The position numbers were made by a program, and so were the translations under genes. The notes under the pieces were generated by a model. The model searched no databases. It saw only the letters and a program-made list of their open reading frames with translations, and was not told where the DNA came from. Source: Roseomonas mucosa (GTDB taxonomy: Bacteria; Pseudomonadota; Alphaproteobacteria; Acetobacterales; Acetobacteraceae). Taken from it: DNA of 58,247 nt. Position 1 is the first letter of the stretch; each line of letters begins with the position of its first letter. The DNA is taken from assembly GCA_945878375.1 (NCBI GenBank), contig CAMDWG010000022.1, positions 1 through 58,247 of the forward strand, read 5' to 3'. Positions 15,987-25,564 of this stretch are shown here, in pieces.

Positions 15987-16880
15987 TCACCCCGCCAGCG
16001 GGTGATGCGCCTCCACCAGCTGCCGCAGCCGTTCCTCCAGGACCTTGGTGTAGATCTGCGTCGTCGCGATATCGGCGTGGCCGAGCAGCATCTGCAGGCT
16101 GCGGAGGTCGGCGCCGCGCCCCAGAAGATGCGTCGCGAAGCTGTGGCGCAGCACATGCGGGCTGACGCGCTCGGGGTCGAGCCCGGCGGCGATGGCGGCA
16201 TCCTTCAGCACCATCCCCACCGCCTGCCGCGTGACATGCCCGCCCGCGGCGCGGGAAGGGAACAGCCAGCGCGATGGCCCGCCCTTGCCGCGCGCCGCCG
16301 CTGGCCCCCGCGCCGCCAGCGCGGCTTCGCGCGCGCGGGAAGAAACCGGCACCAGTCTTTCCTTGTTTCCCTTGCCCAGCACGGCGACCAGCGGCGCATC
16401 TTCGCGCAGCGCGCTGACCTGCAGCGCGACCAGCTCGCTGACCCGGAGCCCGCTGACATACAACAGCTCCACCAGCGCCACCGCCGACGCACCGCGCCGG
16501 CCGCCCAGCGTCGCCGCGCCCGCGATCAGCGCCTCCACCTCCGCCTCCGCCAGCGCCTTGGGCAGGCTTGCGGGCAGGCGGGGGCTTTCGGTCAGCTCCG
16601 TGGGGTCATCTGTCCGCACGCCTTCGCGGGCCAGGAAGCGGAAGAATTGCCGCAGCGCCGAAAGCCGCCGTGCGGCGGTGCGCGCCGAAAGCCCAGCGGC
16701 CGAGAGCCCATGCAGATAGGACCGCACCAGATCCGGCCCCGCTTCCGCCGGGCCAAGGCCGCGGGCGCGGGCATGCACCGCGAAGTCGTCAAGGTCGCCG
16801 CGATAGGCCGCCAGCGTGTTGCGCGCCGCGCCACGCTCGGCGGCCAGCATCTCCAGGAAGGACTGCACATGGCGGTCCAT
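15987..16880 (-). CDS. xerD: Site-specific tyrosine recombinase XerD
   Basis: A 297-aa chromosome-dimer resolvase subunit acting at dif with XerC and FtsK. Catalytic residues: Arg146 (SGLRVSEL), Lys170 (GKGNKERLVPV), His242 and Arg245 (HVLRHSFATHLL), His268 (LLGHAD) and Tyr277 (TTQIYTKV). The C-terminus ends in HPLAG, typical of XerD. The length is normal (about 300 aa). Divergent linkage with aroK is common for xerD in alphaproteobacteria and favours XerD over XerC. Confidence 0.92.
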   Translation of the reverse strand: MDRHVQSFLEMLAAERGAARNTLAAYRGDLDDFAVHARARGLGPAEAGPDLVRSYLHGLSAAGLSARTAARRLSALRQFFRFLAREGVRTDDPTELTESPRLPASLPKALAEAEVEALIAGAATLGGRRGASAVALVELLYVSGLRVSELVALQVSALREDAPLVAVLGKGNKERLVPVSSRAREAALAARGPAAARGKGGPSRWLFPSRAAGGHVTRQAVGMVLKDAAIAAGLDPERVSPHVLRHSFATHLLGRGADLRSLQMLLGHADIATTQIYTKVLEERLRQLVEAHHPLAG

Positions 16881-16908
16881 GAGAAGCGACCGCCTCGGCG
16901 CCCTGGCT

Positions 16909-17058
16909 TCAGCCGCGCGGGCCGAATCGGTCGGCGGGGATCGCGCGCTCGACCGGCTGCGGCGTGACGGAGGGCGGGAAGGCGCCGATGGCGAACACCC
17001 CGGTCAGCAGGACAGCCAGCAGGATGGCGACCAGCAGCAGAACGGGGTTGCGGAACAT
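16909..17058 (-). CDS. Small single-span membrane protein between xerD and aroKB
   Basis: A 49-aa frame starting MFRNPVLLLVAILLAVLLTG: one strong hydrophobic helix (about 5-24) and a short hydrophilic tail (QPVERAIPADRFGPRG). It would be an inner-membrane miniprotein with a tail on one side. It is read toward xerD, 28 bases away, so the two may share a transcript from the region between it and aroKB. Small proteins of this sort are often conserved at this position in related genomes, but I cannot check that. Function unknown. Confidence 0.55.
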   Translation of the reverse strand: MFRNPVLLLVAILLAVLLTGVFAIGAFPPSVTPQPVERAIPADRFGPRG

Positions 17059-17107
17059 CGGCGGGGCGGATCCTCGACAGGCCGGGGCTGTGCTAGCCTT
17101 CGCCGCC

Positions 17108-18862
17108 GTGACACGCAACACCGACATCGCGGCCGAAACCGAGCCGTCGCCGGGCCATCCGCCCGCCCTTGAACCCGCTGCGCCGGACGCGCTGGCGGCC
17201 CCTCTCGCCTGGGCGGGGCCGCCCGGCGGGCTGCGGTCTGTCGTGCTGGTGGGCATGCCGGGGGCGGGGAAATCCTCCATCGGCCGCCGCCTGGCCGCCC
17301 GGCTCGGCCTGCCCTTCAAGGACGCCGACACCGAGATCGAGGCCGCCGCCGGCCTGCCGATCACCGAGATCTTCGCCCGCTATGGCGAACCGTATTTCCG
17401 CGACGGCGAACGCCGCGTCATCTCCCGCCTGCTCGCTGGGCCGCCGCTGGTGCTGGCGACCGGCGGCGGGGCCTTCGCCGATGCCCGGACGCGGGAGGCG
17501 GTGAAGGATTCGGGCGCCGTCTCGCTCTGGCTGCGCGTGCCGCTGGCGACGTTGCTGCGCCGCGTGGCCGGGCGGGAGCACCGGCCGATGTTCGTCAACG
17601 CCGACCCGCGGGAGGTGCTGGAGCGCCTGATCGCGGCGCGCCACCCCTTGTTTGCCGAGGCCGATGTGACCGTGGACTGCACCGACGAACCCCCCGAGGT
17701 CACCACGCGCCGCGTGGCGGATGCCATCGCCGCCCACCAGCCGCCGCGCCGCCTGCCGGTGGGCCTGGGCGATCGCGGCTATGACGTGGTGGTGGGCCCT
17801 GGCCTGCTGGCGCGGGCCGGCGCGCTGATCGCGCCGCTGCTGCCGGCGCGGCGCTGCGTGGTGATCAGCGACCAGGATGTCGCGCTTCTGCACCTTCCGG
17901 CGCTGCGCGCGGGGCTGGCGGAAGCCGGCATCGCGGTGCTGGCCGAGCATCTGGTCCCCCCCGGCGAGCGCACGAAATGCTTCGCCGTGGTCCAGGCTGC
18001 CTGCGAGACCATCCTGAGCGCGGGTGGCGACCGGCGCACGGCGGTGATCGCGCTGGGCGGCGGCGTGGTGGGCGACTTGGCCGGCTTCGTCGCGGCCATC
18101 ACCACCCGCGGCCTGCCCTTCGTGCAGGTGCCGACCACGCTGCTGGCGCAGGTGGACAGCTCGGTCGGCGGCAAGACGGGCATCAACCTCTCGCTCGGCA
18201 AGAACCTGGTCGGCGCCTTCCACCAGCCGCGCATCGTGCTGGCCGATACCGGCGTGCTCGGCACCCTGCCGCCGCGCGAATTGCGCGCGGGCTGGGCGGA
18301 AGTGGCCAAGCACGGGCTGATCGATGGCGAGACCTTCTGGAACTGGTGCGAGGCGAATGGCCCCCGCGCCGTGGCGGGGGAAGCCGATGCGCTCGCCCAT
18401 GCCGTGCTGGAATCCTGCCGCCTGAAATCGGCCGTGGTCGCGGCGGATGAGCGTGAGGAAAGCGAGGAAGGCGGCCGCGCGCTGCTCAATCTCGGCCACA
18501 CCTTCGGCCATGCGCTGGAAGCCGAGGGCGGCTATGGCGGGGAGATCCTGCACGGGGAAGCGGTGGCGGTGGGGCTCGGGCTCGCGGCCTCGCTCTCGGC
18601 GCGGCTCGGGCATTGTTCGCAGGAATGGCCGGGGCGGGTGATGGCGCATCTGCAGGCGGTCGGGCTGCCGGCGCGGATCGGGGACCTGCCGCGCGGCTTC
18701 TCGGCGCGGCAGCTGATCGGGCGGATGCGGAAGGACAAGAAGGCGCGCGACGGCGCCATGCGCTTCGTGCTGTTCCGCGGCCCCGGCGCCTGCTTCACCG
18801 CCGGCGATGTACCGGAAGCGGCGGTCGAGGCACTGTTGCGGGACGAGGGCTGCGGGGGCTGA
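17108..18862 (+). CDS. aroKB: Bifunctional shikimate kinase/3-dehydroquinate synthase
   Basis: A 584-aa fusion of two shikimate-pathway enzymes. The N-terminal shikimate kinase has P-loop GMPGAGKSS (about 49-57), DADTEIE substrate-binding Asp, FRDGERRVI and GGGAF. The C-terminal dehydroquinate synthase (from about residue 215) has GGGVVGDLAGF, PTTLLAQVDSSVGGKTG, KNLVGAFHQP and zinc-ligand regions GWAEVAKHGLI and LNLGHTFGHALE plus HGEAVAVG. Together they would catalyse DAHP to 3-dehydroquinate and shikimate to shikimate-3-phosphate, two non-consecutive steps. GTG at 17108 (VTRNTDIAAE) is taken as the start; the frame is open further upstream. Such fusions are known in Acetobacteraceae. Confidence 0.93.
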   Translation: MTRNTDIAAETEPSPGHPPALEPAAPDALAAPLAWAGPPGGLRSVVLVGMPGAGKSSIGRRLAARLGLPFKDADTEIEAAAGLPITEIFARYGEPYFRDGERRVISRLLAGPPLVLATGGGAFADARTREAVKDSGAVSLWLRVPLATLLRRVAGREHRPMFVNADPREVLERLIAARHPLFAEADVTVDCTDEPPEVTTRRVADAIAAHQPPRRLPVGLGDRGYDVVVGPGLLARAGALIAPLLPARRCVVISDQDVALLHLPALRAGLAEAGIAVLAEHLVPPGERTKCFAVVQAACETILSAGGDRRTAVIALGGGVVGDLAGFVAAITTRGLPFVQVPTTLLAQVDSSVGGKTGINLSLGKNLVGAFHQPRIVLADTGVLGTLPPRELRAGWAEVAKHGLIDGETFWNWCEANGPRAVAGEADALAHAVLESCRLKSAVVAADEREESEEGGRALLNLGHTFGHALEAEGGYGGEILHGEAVAVGLGLAASLSARLGHCSQEWPGRVMAHLQAVGLPARIGDLPRGFSARQLIGRMRKDKKARDGAMRFVLFRGPGACFTAGDVPEAAVEALLRDEGCGG

Positions 18863-18914
18863 GGGCGCCTAGCTAAGCTTGGCCGCCTCGGTGGGGGCGT
18901 GTTAGCGGTGCGCC

Positions 18915-19490
18915 ATGCTGCTCTCCCCGCCCGCCGACCGCGAATTGCTCCACAACCGCGACATCGAATTGCGCGGCTATGCGCGCGCCGATGGGCTGTA
19001 TGACATCGAAGCCCATCTGACGGACACCAAGACATACCCCTTCGAGAACCAGGATCGCGGCACCATCGCGCCCGGTGAGGCGCTGCACGGGATGTGGGTG
19101 CGGATGACGGTCGGCGAGGACATGGTGATCCAGGCCTGTGAGGCGGTGTCGGATTTCACGCCCTTCACCATCTGCCCCCGCGCCGCGCCGAATTTCGCCC
19201 GCCTTGCCGGCGTGTCCATCGGCCCCGGCTTCAACCGCGCGGTCAAGGAACGGGTGGGCGGCGTCGAAGGCTGCACCCATCTGCGGGAAGTGCTGGCGCA
19301 GATGGCGACGGTGGCCTTCCAGACCATCGGTCCGATGCGCTGGCGCAAGGCGCGACTGGCGCGGGAGGAAGCGATCGCCCGCGGCGAAACCCCGCCGCCG
19401 CCGAAGCGCGCCGTCCCGATCGATTCCTGCCTCGCCTATGCCGCCGACGGCCCGGTGGTGGCGCGGATGCGGGACCCGGCGCAGGAATAG
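18915..19490 (+). CDS. DUF2889-family protein
   Basis: A 191-aa cytosolic protein of the DUF2889 family, recognised by RDIELRGYARADGLYDIEAHLTD near the N-terminus and the GCTHLREVLAQMATVAFQTI block in the middle. Members occur in many proteobacteria, sometimes beside aromatic-compound genes, and have no established function. Conserved Cys and His in GCTHLRE might bind metal. It lies 52 bases after aroKB on the same strand and ends 8 bases before the convergent bolA. Confidence 0.8.
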   Translation: MLLSPPADRELLHNRDIELRGYARADGLYDIEAHLTDTKTYPFENQDRGTIAPGEALHGMWVRMTVGEDMVIQACEAVSDFTPFTICPRAAPNFARLAGVSIGPGFNRAVKERVGGVEGCTHLREVLAQMATVAFQTIGPMRWRKARLAREEAIARGETPPPPKRAVPIDSCLAYAADGPVVARMRDPAQE

Positions 19491-19497
19491 GCGCCGG

Positions 19498-19776
19498 TCA
19501 GGCCTGCGCTTCCTCCGGCGTCCGGAGCGTCAGCGCCAGGGCGTGCAGCCCGCCGGCGAATTCAGCCGCCAGCGCCTCATGCACCGCGCGGGACCGCGCG
19601 ACCCGGGTCAGGCCGGCGAAGGCGGGGGTGACGACTCGCACGCTGTAATGCGTCTCCCCGCCCGGCGCGGCACCGGCATGGCCGGCATGGCGATGGCTGT
19701 CATCCACCACCTGCACCTCGGCGGGGGGAAAGGCGGCGTGCAGCGCGGCGGCGATGCGGGCGGCTGGATCTGGCAT
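19498..19776 (-). CDS. BolA-family protein
   Basis: A 92-aa BolA-fold protein. The core is recognisable: EVQVVDDSHRHAGHAG, then HYSVRVVTPAFAGLTRVARSRAVHEAL and GGLHALALTLRTPEE. BolA proteins bind Fe-S clusters with monothiol glutaredoxins and affect morphology and stress gene expression; the His-rich loop here (HRHAGH) fits that. Start ATG at 19776. It is divergent from the J-domain gene; in related genomes the two are often neighbours. Confidence 0.9.
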   Translation of the reverse strand: MPDPAARIAAALHAAFPPAEVQVVDDSHRHAGHAGAAPGGETHYSVRVVTPAFAGLTRVARSRAVHEALAAEFAGGLHALALTLRTPEEAQA

Positions 19777-19885
19777 GGACGTCGAGATGGTTGCTTTTCG
19801 ACGAGTTTCCAGTCGCGCGTTTCCGCATGGCTCGCACGCCCCGCTTTGCCTTGCGGACCCCGCACCCCACGCCCATAACACCGCC

Positions 19886-20503
19886 ATGCCACGCAAAGGC
19901 GAGCGTATCCATCTCGGGGAGCCGGCGGAGCCGGAGGCGCCGCAGCGCCTCTGCGAGCAGCCCGGCTGCGCCGAGGCCGGGGAGTTCCGGGCGCCGCGCG
20001 ACCGCATCCGGCTCAACCAGTATCGCTGGTTCTGCCTGGAGCATGTCCGGGCCTACAACCGGGCCTGGGACTACTACAAGGGCATGGCGCCCAATGAGAT
20101 CGAGCACGAATTGCGCGCCGATACCGGCTGGCAGCGCCCCACCTGGCCGCTTGGCCGCCTGGGCGGCTTCAACCCGTTCGAGAGCGAATACCTCCGCGAC
20201 CCGCTGGGCATGTTGCGCGATACGCCGCTGCATAAGGGCCGCGCCCAGGCCGGGCGGCGGGACAAGCCGGACGAGCCGCCGGGTGAGCTGCGTGCCGCGC
20301 TGGATGTGCTGGGGCTGGGCTGGCCGCTGGACCTCGACACGCTGCGGGCAAGGTGGAAGGACCTGGCCAAGCGCCACCACCCCGACGCCAATGGCGGCGA
20401 CCGGATGGCGGAGGAACGGCTGAAGGACATCAACCGCGCCTATAGCCTGCTGCGCCATCGCGTGGCCGCCCGGGCCGAGCCCGCCACCGCCCCGGCCAGC
20501 TAG
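19886..20503 (+). CDS. J-domain (DnaJ-like) protein with N-terminal Cys motif
   Basis: A 205-aa protein with a C-terminal J domain (about 135-195) containing HPD at 165-167 (KRHHPDANGGD), so it should stimulate an Hsp70 (DnaK) ATPase. The N-terminal half carries Cys23, Cys28 and a CLEH pair (Cys50), which may hold zinc, and a conserved YRWFCLEHVRAYNRAWDYY block. DnaJ's glycine/phenylalanine and zinc-finger regions are absent, so it is a specialised class C J-protein. The client is unknown. It precedes cobS by about 97 bases. Confidence 0.88.
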   Translation: MPRKGERIHLGEPAEPEAPQRLCEQPGCAEAGEFRAPRDRIRLNQYRWFCLEHVRAYNRAWDYYKGMAPNEIEHELRADTGWQRPTWPLGRLGGFNPFESEYLRDPLGMLRDTPLHKGRAQAGRRDKPDEPPGELRAALDVLGLGWPLDLDTLRARWKDLAKRHHPDANGGDRMAEERLKDINRAYSLLRHRVAARAEPATAPAS

Positions 20504-20599
20504 ACAAAGTCGCCCGGAGACAAGACCCTGGCGCCGGTGGGTAGCCCCGCGCGCCGACCCGCCCTAGATTGCCCACCCCTGCCACGACCGGATCCCGCC

Positions 20600-21604
20600 A
20601 TGAGCACGGCTGCCGCCGAGACGAAGACCACCAACGTGATCAACCTGCCCGACATGCAGGTGAAGGTGCGCGACGTGTTCGGCATCGATAGTGACATGGT
20701 CGTGCCGGCCTATTCCGTCCGCACCGAGCATGTGCCCGACACCGACCTGTCCTACCGCTTCGACCGGGAGACGACGCTGGCGATCCTGGCCGGCTTCGCC
20801 TTCAACCGGCGTGTCATGGTCCAGGGCTATCACGGCACCGGCAAGTCCACGCATATCGAACAGGTGGCGGCGCGGCTGAACTGGCCCTGCATCCGCATCA
20901 ACCTCGACAGCCACATCAGCCGCATCGACCTGATCGGCAAGGATGCGATCGTCCTGAAGGACGGCAAGCAGATCACCGAATTCCGCGAAGGCATCCTGCC
21001 CTGGGCGCTGCAGCACCCCTGCGCGCTGGTCTTCGACGAATACGATGCCGGCCGCCCGGACGTGATGTTCGTGATCCAGCGCGTGCTGGAAGTGGAAGGC
21101 AAGCTGACGCTGCTCGACCAGAACCGCGTGATCCGCCCGCACAGCCAGTTCCGCCTGTTCGCCACCGCCAACACGGTGGGCCTGGGCGACACGACCGGCC
21201 TCTATCACGGCACGCAGCAGATCAACCAGGGCCAGATGGACCGCTGGAACATCGTGGCGACGCTGAACTACCTGCCGCATGCGCAGGAAACGCAGATCGT
21301 CATGGCCAAGCTCGGCATGGATGCGAACGACGCCAAGCAGAAGCGCCAGGTGGAGGCGATGGTGGCACTCGCTGACCTGACGCGCGCCGGCTTCATCGCG
21401 GGCGACATCAGCACCGTCATGTCGCCGCGCACCGTCATCACCTGGGCCGAGAACGCCCGCATCTTCGGCGATATCGGCTTCGCCTTCCGCCTTAGCTTCC
21501 TGAACAAGTGCGACGAGGCGGAGCGTTCGACGGTCGCGGAATACTACCAGCGCTGCTTCAACGAGGAACTGCCGACCGGCCTGCTGCTGCGGAAGGCCGG
21601 CTGA
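20600..21604 (+). CDS. cobS: Cobaltochelatase subunit CobS
   Basis: A 334-aa AAA+ ATPase of the aerobic cobaltochelatase CobNST, which inserts cobalt into hydrogenobyrinate a,c-diamide for vitamin B12 synthesis. Walker A is GYHGTGKST (76-84), Walker [12 protein letters not shown] (141-151), with the [18 protein letters not shown] sensor segment. The length is normal. ATG at 20600 ([10 protein letters not shown]). It is followed by cobT in the usual order; cobN is not in the window. Confidence 0.95.
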   Translation: MSTAAAETKTTNVINLPDMQVKVRDVFGIDSDMVVPAYSVRTEHVPDTDLSYRFDRETTLAILAGFAFNRRVMVQGYHGTGKSTHIEQVAARLNWPCIRINLDSHISRIDLIGKDAIVLKDGKQITEFREGILPWALQHPCALVFDEYDAGRPDVMFVIQRVLEVEGKLTLLDQNRVIRPHSQFRLFATANTVGLGDTTGLYHGTQQINQGQMDRWNIVATLNYLPHAQETQIVMAKLGMDANDAKQKRQVEAMVALADLTRAGFIAGDISTVMSPRTVITWAENARIFGDIGFAFRLSFLNKCDEAERSTVAEYYQRCFNEELPTGLLLRKAG

Positions 21605-21678
21605 ACGGGCCGAAGCGCCTGATCCGCGACGGCGGCATCGCCGTCGCGGTCGATCAGCCGCCCAAACAAAGGCCGGAG

Positions 21679-21702
21679 CGTGATCCACGAGCGTGGATCA
21701 CG
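21679..21702. repeat. Perfect palindromic hairpin between cobS and cobT
   Basis: CGTGATCCACG at 21679-21689 and its exact complement at 21692-21702, separated by only 2 bases. It lies in the 124-base gap between cobS and cobT, 27 bases before the cobT GTG and about where a ribosome would load. It could be an mRNA processing or attenuation structure balancing CobS and CobT, or a small repeated extragenic palindrome. Confidence 0.6.
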
Positions 21703-21728
21703 CGATAGCGCAGCGGAGGCGACAGGAC

Positions 21729-23600
21729 GTGTCGGGCAACTCGAAAGACCAGACTCGCCAGGAAGAATTCAAGCGCGCCACCGCCGGCGTGCTGCGCGCC
21801 ATCGCGCAGGTGCCGGAGGTGCAGGTCGCCTACCAGCCCGGGCCCTCTGGCCTGTCGGGCAAGCGCGCCCGCCTGCCGCTGCCGACGCGCACCCTGCCGC
21901 CGGCCGAGATGGCGAAGCTGCGCGGTGCGGCGGATGCCATCGCGCTGAAGCTCCGCCACCACGACGAAGGCGTCCACGCCGCCCGCATCCCCACAAGGCG
22001 GGAGGCGCGGGAGGTCTATGACGCGCTGGAAGATGTGCGCGTTGAGGTGATCGGCAGCCAGCACATGGCCGGCGTTGCCGCCAATCTCCGCGCCCGCCTC
22101 GCCGACCAGTGCGAGGCCGAGGGCTTCGACCGCATGACCCGCAAGGACCAGCTGCCGATGGCCACCGCCCTCGGCCTGCTGGCGCGAGAGAAGCTGTCGG
22201 GCGAGCCCGTGCCGCCGGCCGCGCGGCGCGTGCTGGATCTCTGGCGCGACACGATCGGCGAGAAGGCCGACCACGCGCTGGCCGAGATGGCGCAGGCCGC
22301 CGCCGACCAGGACGCCTATGCCCGCGCCGCCCGCAAGCTGCTGACCGCGCTCGATCTGGCGGAAGCCGAGGTCGAGACGGAATCGGAGCAGGACGAGGAA
22401 GAAGGGGAGGGGGGCGAGACATCCCCCCAGCAGGACCAGTCCGGCGAAGGGGAGGCCCAGGCGCAGGACCAGGATTCCATGCTCGGCGCCCAGCCCGAAT
22501 CCATGCAGGGCGACGCCGCCGAGGATGAGACCGAGGAAGGCGAGGAAGACGGCGCGGCGGCGGATGGCGATGACCGCCCCGGCGGCCCGACCCAGCGGCG
22601 CGAAGTGCCGCAGATCGACGACCCCTCCGCCTACAAGGCCTTCACCAAGAATTTCGACGAGGTGGTCGAGGCCGATGACCTCTGCGACGCGGATGAACTC
22701 GCCCGCCTCCGCCAGCAGCTCGACCAGCAGCTGAGCCATCTGCAGGGCGTCGTCAGCAAGCTGGCGAACCGGTTGCAGCGCAGGCTGTTGGCGCAGCAGC
22801 AGCGCGCCTGGGAATTCGACCTGGAGGAAGGGCTGCTGGATGTCGCGCGGCTGGCGCGCATCGTCGCCAACCCCACCCATTCCCTGTCCTACAAGCGGGA
22901 GCGGGAGGCGGATTTCCGCGACACCGTCGTCAGCCTGCTGATCGACAATTCGGGCAGCATGCGCGGCCGCCCGATCACGGTCGCCGCCATGTGCTGCGAC
23001 ATCCTGGCGCGCACGCTGGAACGCTGCGGCGTGAAGGTGGAGATCCTCGGCTTCACCACGCGCGCCTGGAAGGGCGGGCAGTCGCGGGAACGCTGGGTGC
23101 AGGAAGGCAAGCCGCGCAATCCGGGCCGCCTGAACGACCTGCGCCACGTGGTCTACAAGGCCGCCGACCAGCCCTGGCGCCGCGCGCGCCGCAACCTCGG
23201 CCTGATGCTGCGCGAAGGGCTGCTGAAGGAGAATATCGACGGCGAGGCGCTGGACTGGGCGTATCGCCGCCTGCTGGCCCGCACCGAGCACCGGCGCATC
23301 CTGATGGTGATCAGCGATGGCGCGCCGGTGGATGATTCGACGCTGAGCGTGAACCCCGGCAACTACCTGGAGCGCCACCTGCGGAAGGTGATCGCGGAGA
23401 TCGAGGGGCGCGAGCTGGTGGAATTGATCGCCATCGGCATCGGCCACGACGTCACCCGCTACTACCATCGCGCGGTGACGATCGTGGATGCCGAGGAGCT
23501 GGGCGGGACGATGATGAAGAAGCTCGCCGAGCTGTTCGACGAGGACGCCGCCCAGGCGTGGCAACGCGCCGCGACCGAACGTTCGGCGATGGTGGTCTGA
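21729..23600 (+). CDS. cobT: Cobaltochelatase subunit CobT
   Basis: A 623-aa CobT. The N-terminal part starts [20 protein letters not shown]; the middle is a strongly acidic low-complexity linker (about 215-290, rich in Glu/Asp/Gln); the C-terminus is a vWA domain with MIDAS motif DNSGSMRG and later DGAPVDDS. It forms the chaperone-like complex with CobS that energises CobN. A GTG at 21729 is preferred because GGAGG lies about 8-12 bases upstream; an in-frame ATG at 21693 lies inside a hairpin. The stop overlaps the next gene by one base (TGATG). Confidence 0.93.
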   Translation: MSGNSKDQTRQEEFKRATAGVLRAIAQVPEVQVAYQPGPSGLSGKRARLPLPTRTLPPAEMAKLRGAADAIALKLRHHDEGVHAARIPTRREAREVYDALEDVRVEVIGSQHMAGVAANLRARLADQCEAEGFDRMTRKDQLPMATALGLLAREKLSGEPVPPAARRVLDLWRDTIGEKADHALAEMAQAAADQDAYARAARKLLTALDLAEAEVETESEQDEEEGEGGETSPQQDQSGEGEAQAQDQDSMLGAQPESMQGDAAEDETEEGEEDGAAADGDDRPGGPTQRREVPQIDDPSAYKAFTKNFDEVVEADDLCDADELARLRQQLDQQLSHLQGVVSKLANRLQRRLLAQQQRAWEFDLEEGLLDVARLARIVANPTHSLSYKREREADFRDTVVSLLIDNSGSMRGRPITVAAMCCDILARTLERCGVKVEILGFTTRAWKGGQSRERWVQEGKPRNPGRLNDLRHVVYKAADQPWRRARRNLGLMLREGLLKENIDGEALDWAYRRLLARTEHRRILMVISDGAPVDDSTLSVNPGNYLERHLRKVIAEIEGRELVELIAIGIGHDVTRYYHRAVTIVDAEELGGTMMKKLAELFDEDAAQAWQRAATERSAMVV

Positions 23601-24586
23601 TGGAGCGGGGCGCGGCTACGCGCCGCGCCCGCCTGTCGCGCCGCGCCGTCCTCGGCGGGCTTCTCGCCTCCCTGCCGGGCTGCGCCGCCGCGCAGCGCGA
23701 AGGCCTCTTCGCCTGGCCCTTCAGCCTGCCCGACCTGCCAGGCAATACCGCGCTGCGCCCGCTTGGCGGGATGGAGATCGACCGCGGCGCGCTCGGCTTC
23801 GGCGGGCTGTCGGGGCTGCACATCGCGCCCGATTTGTCGCTCACCCTCGTCAGCGACCTTGGGCGCTATGCCGAGATGTCGCTGGTGCTCGATGCCCAGT
23901 CGCGGCCCTTCCGGCTATCCTTGAAGCGCGCCGGCGCGCTGCAGGACGGCAGCGGGCGGCCGCTTTCGCGCGGCCGGGCGGGCGATGCCGAGGCGCTGGC
24001 CCGCCTGCCGGGTGGGTCCTGGCTGGTCGCCTATGAACGCTGGCACCGCATCCGCCGCCATGCCCGGATCGACGGCCCCGCCATCCATGTCGAGGCACCG
24101 CCGGGGCTGGACCAGGCACCGGCCAATGGGGGCCTCGAATCGCTGGCCGTCCTGGCGGATGGGCGTTGGCTGGCCATCACCGAGGAGTTGGCCTTCCCGG
24201 ATGCCCCTGGCGCGGTCGCGGGCTGGCTTGGTGGTCCTGGCGCCTGGGTGCCGATCGGTTGGCGGCCCGCGCCCGGGATGGCGCCCGTGGATGCGGCGCC
24301 GCTGCCCGATGGCGGGGCGCTGGTGCTGGAACGCGGCTTTTCCCTGTTCGGCGGCTTCTCGGCTCGGCTGACCCGGATCGATGCGGCGACTCTGGCCCGG
24401 ACGCGGCCCGGCAGCGTGCTGGAGGGGGAGGAGATCCTGCGTTTCGCTCCGCCCCTGCCGGTCGAGAATTACGAAGCCGTCTCCGTGGTGCGGCACCAGG
24501 GACGGAAGCTGGTCGGCATCGTCTCCGACGACAATGAAAGCTGGCTGCAGCGCACGCTGCTGCTGCTGTTCGAACTCGCCGAGTAG
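23600..24586 (+). CDS. Esterase-like/phytase-like beta-propeller protein
   Basis: A 328-aa exported protein of the phytase-like (PF13449-type) family. The N-terminus has a twin-Arg, hydrophobic stretch (SRRAVLGGLLASLPGCAAA), which could be a Tat signal, a lipobox (LPGC) or both. Family features include LGGLSGL-like FGGLSGLHIAPDLSLTLVSDLGR, DAEALARLPGG, NGGLESLAVLADGRWLAITEE, and the closing NYEAVSVV...IVSDDNES block. Members are poorly characterised periplasmic or surface proteins. It is coupled to cobT by a one-base overlap, but no functional link to cobalamin is evident. Confidence 0.8.
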   Translation: MERGAATRRARLSRRAVLGGLLASLPGCAAAQREGLFAWPFSLPDLPGNTALRPLGGMEIDRGALGFGGLSGLHIAPDLSLTLVSDLGRYAEMSLVLDAQSRPFRLSLKRAGALQDGSGRPLSRGRAGDAEALARLPGGSWLVAYERWHRIRRHARIDGPAIHVEAPPGLDQAPANGGLESLAVLADGRWLAITEELAFPDAPGAVAGWLGGPGAWVPIGWRPAPGMAPVDAAPLPDGGALVLERGFSLFGGFSARLTRIDAATLARTRPGSVLEGEEILRFAPPLPVENYEAVSVVRHQGRKLVGIVSDDNESWLQRTLLLLFELAE

Positions 24587-24593
24587 GAGCCCA

Positions 24594-25352
24594 TCAGGCG
24601 GACGCCAGCAACCGCGCGCGGGGCAGGGTGAGCCAGGCGCGCGCGCCGATTCCCGGTGCGGTCTCCAGCCTGATGTCGCCGCCATGCGCGGCGGCCAGCG
24701 AGCGCGCCAGGTTCAGCGCAAGATCGAGCCCCCGCGTGCCGATGGCCGGCGCCGTGGTGTCGGGCACCAGGTCCGGCGCGGCGCGGCCTTCGCCTTCATC
24801 CTCGATGACGATGGCGACCGTCTCGCTCGCCAGGACCCAGCGGAGCGCGACCGCGTCGCCATCCTGGGAATGGCTGGCGGCGCGGCGCAGCAGGGCGACC
24901 AGCGCGCCTTCCAGCGCGCGGCCATCGGCCTTCACCGTCAGCCCGGACAGGCCAGGATCCACCTGCCAATGCCGGGTCGCGGGGCGGATCTGGACGGCGA
25001 CCTTGGCGATGGCGCTGTCCACGATAGGCCCGAGCGGGGTGGGGATGTCGCGGATGACGCGGGCATCATGCGCCTTGGCCACATCGGTCAGGTCGTCGGC
25101 GACGCGCAGGAGACGCTGCGCGAGGGGTTCGATCCCGTCAGGCGCCGCGCCGCGCCCGCCGGCCAGGCCGGCGACGACGCCGCGCAATTCCTGCGCCGCG
25201 AGCGACATGCTGCGGGTGCGCGCACCGGCCAGATGCTCGGCGCGTTCCGCGCGGTGCCGGGCCTCGGACAAGGCGGCACGGAACCAGAAGGCGCCGACCA
25301 GCGCCGTCATGCTCACCGCCACCAGGGCAATCGAGAGATAAACCGCGTCCAT
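24594..25352 (-). CDS. Sensor histidine kinase-like protein lacking the phospho-acceptor His
   Basis: A 252-aa inner-membrane protein: one N-terminal helix (about 4-24), a helical dimerisation-like stretch, and a HATPase-type domain at the C-terminus. G1-like EDEGEG and G2-like GTRGLDLALNLARSLAAAHGG motifs are present. The segment that should hold the H-box reads SLAAQELRGVVAGLAG with no histidine, and the N-box Asn is also absent from ALVALLRRAASHS. It may therefore bind nucleotide or act as an allosteric partner rather than a normal kinase. No response regulator gene is adjacent. It converges on the phytase-like gene. Confidence 0.75.
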   Translation of the reverse strand: MDAVYLSIALVAVSMTALVGAFWFRAALSEARHRAERAEHLAGARTRSMSLAAQELRGVVAGLAGGRGAAPDGIEPLAQRLLRVADDLTDVAKAHDARVIRDIPTPLGPIVDSAIAKVAVQIRPATRHWQVDPGLSGLTVKADGRALEGALVALLRRAASHSQDGDAVALRWVLASETVAIVIEDEGEGRAAPDLVPDTTAPAIGTRGLDLALNLARSLAAAHGGDIRLETAPGIGARAWLTLPRARLLASA

Positions 25353-25564
25353 GGATAGGTTTTGAGCGAAAAGGATTGAGAAAGAGTGAATATGCCGCTC
25401 AAAAGCTGTTTACCTCCGGCCGCCGGGGCTCGGGCTGGCCGTGGCTAAGTCCATGTTGTGCCTATGAATTATCGGCGGCGGTGACTGGAGCGCCGGCCCG
25501 CCGAAATCAATTTATGAACGCTATGTTGCCGGCGAGCGCGGGGCTCGACCCCGCCGTACAAACG

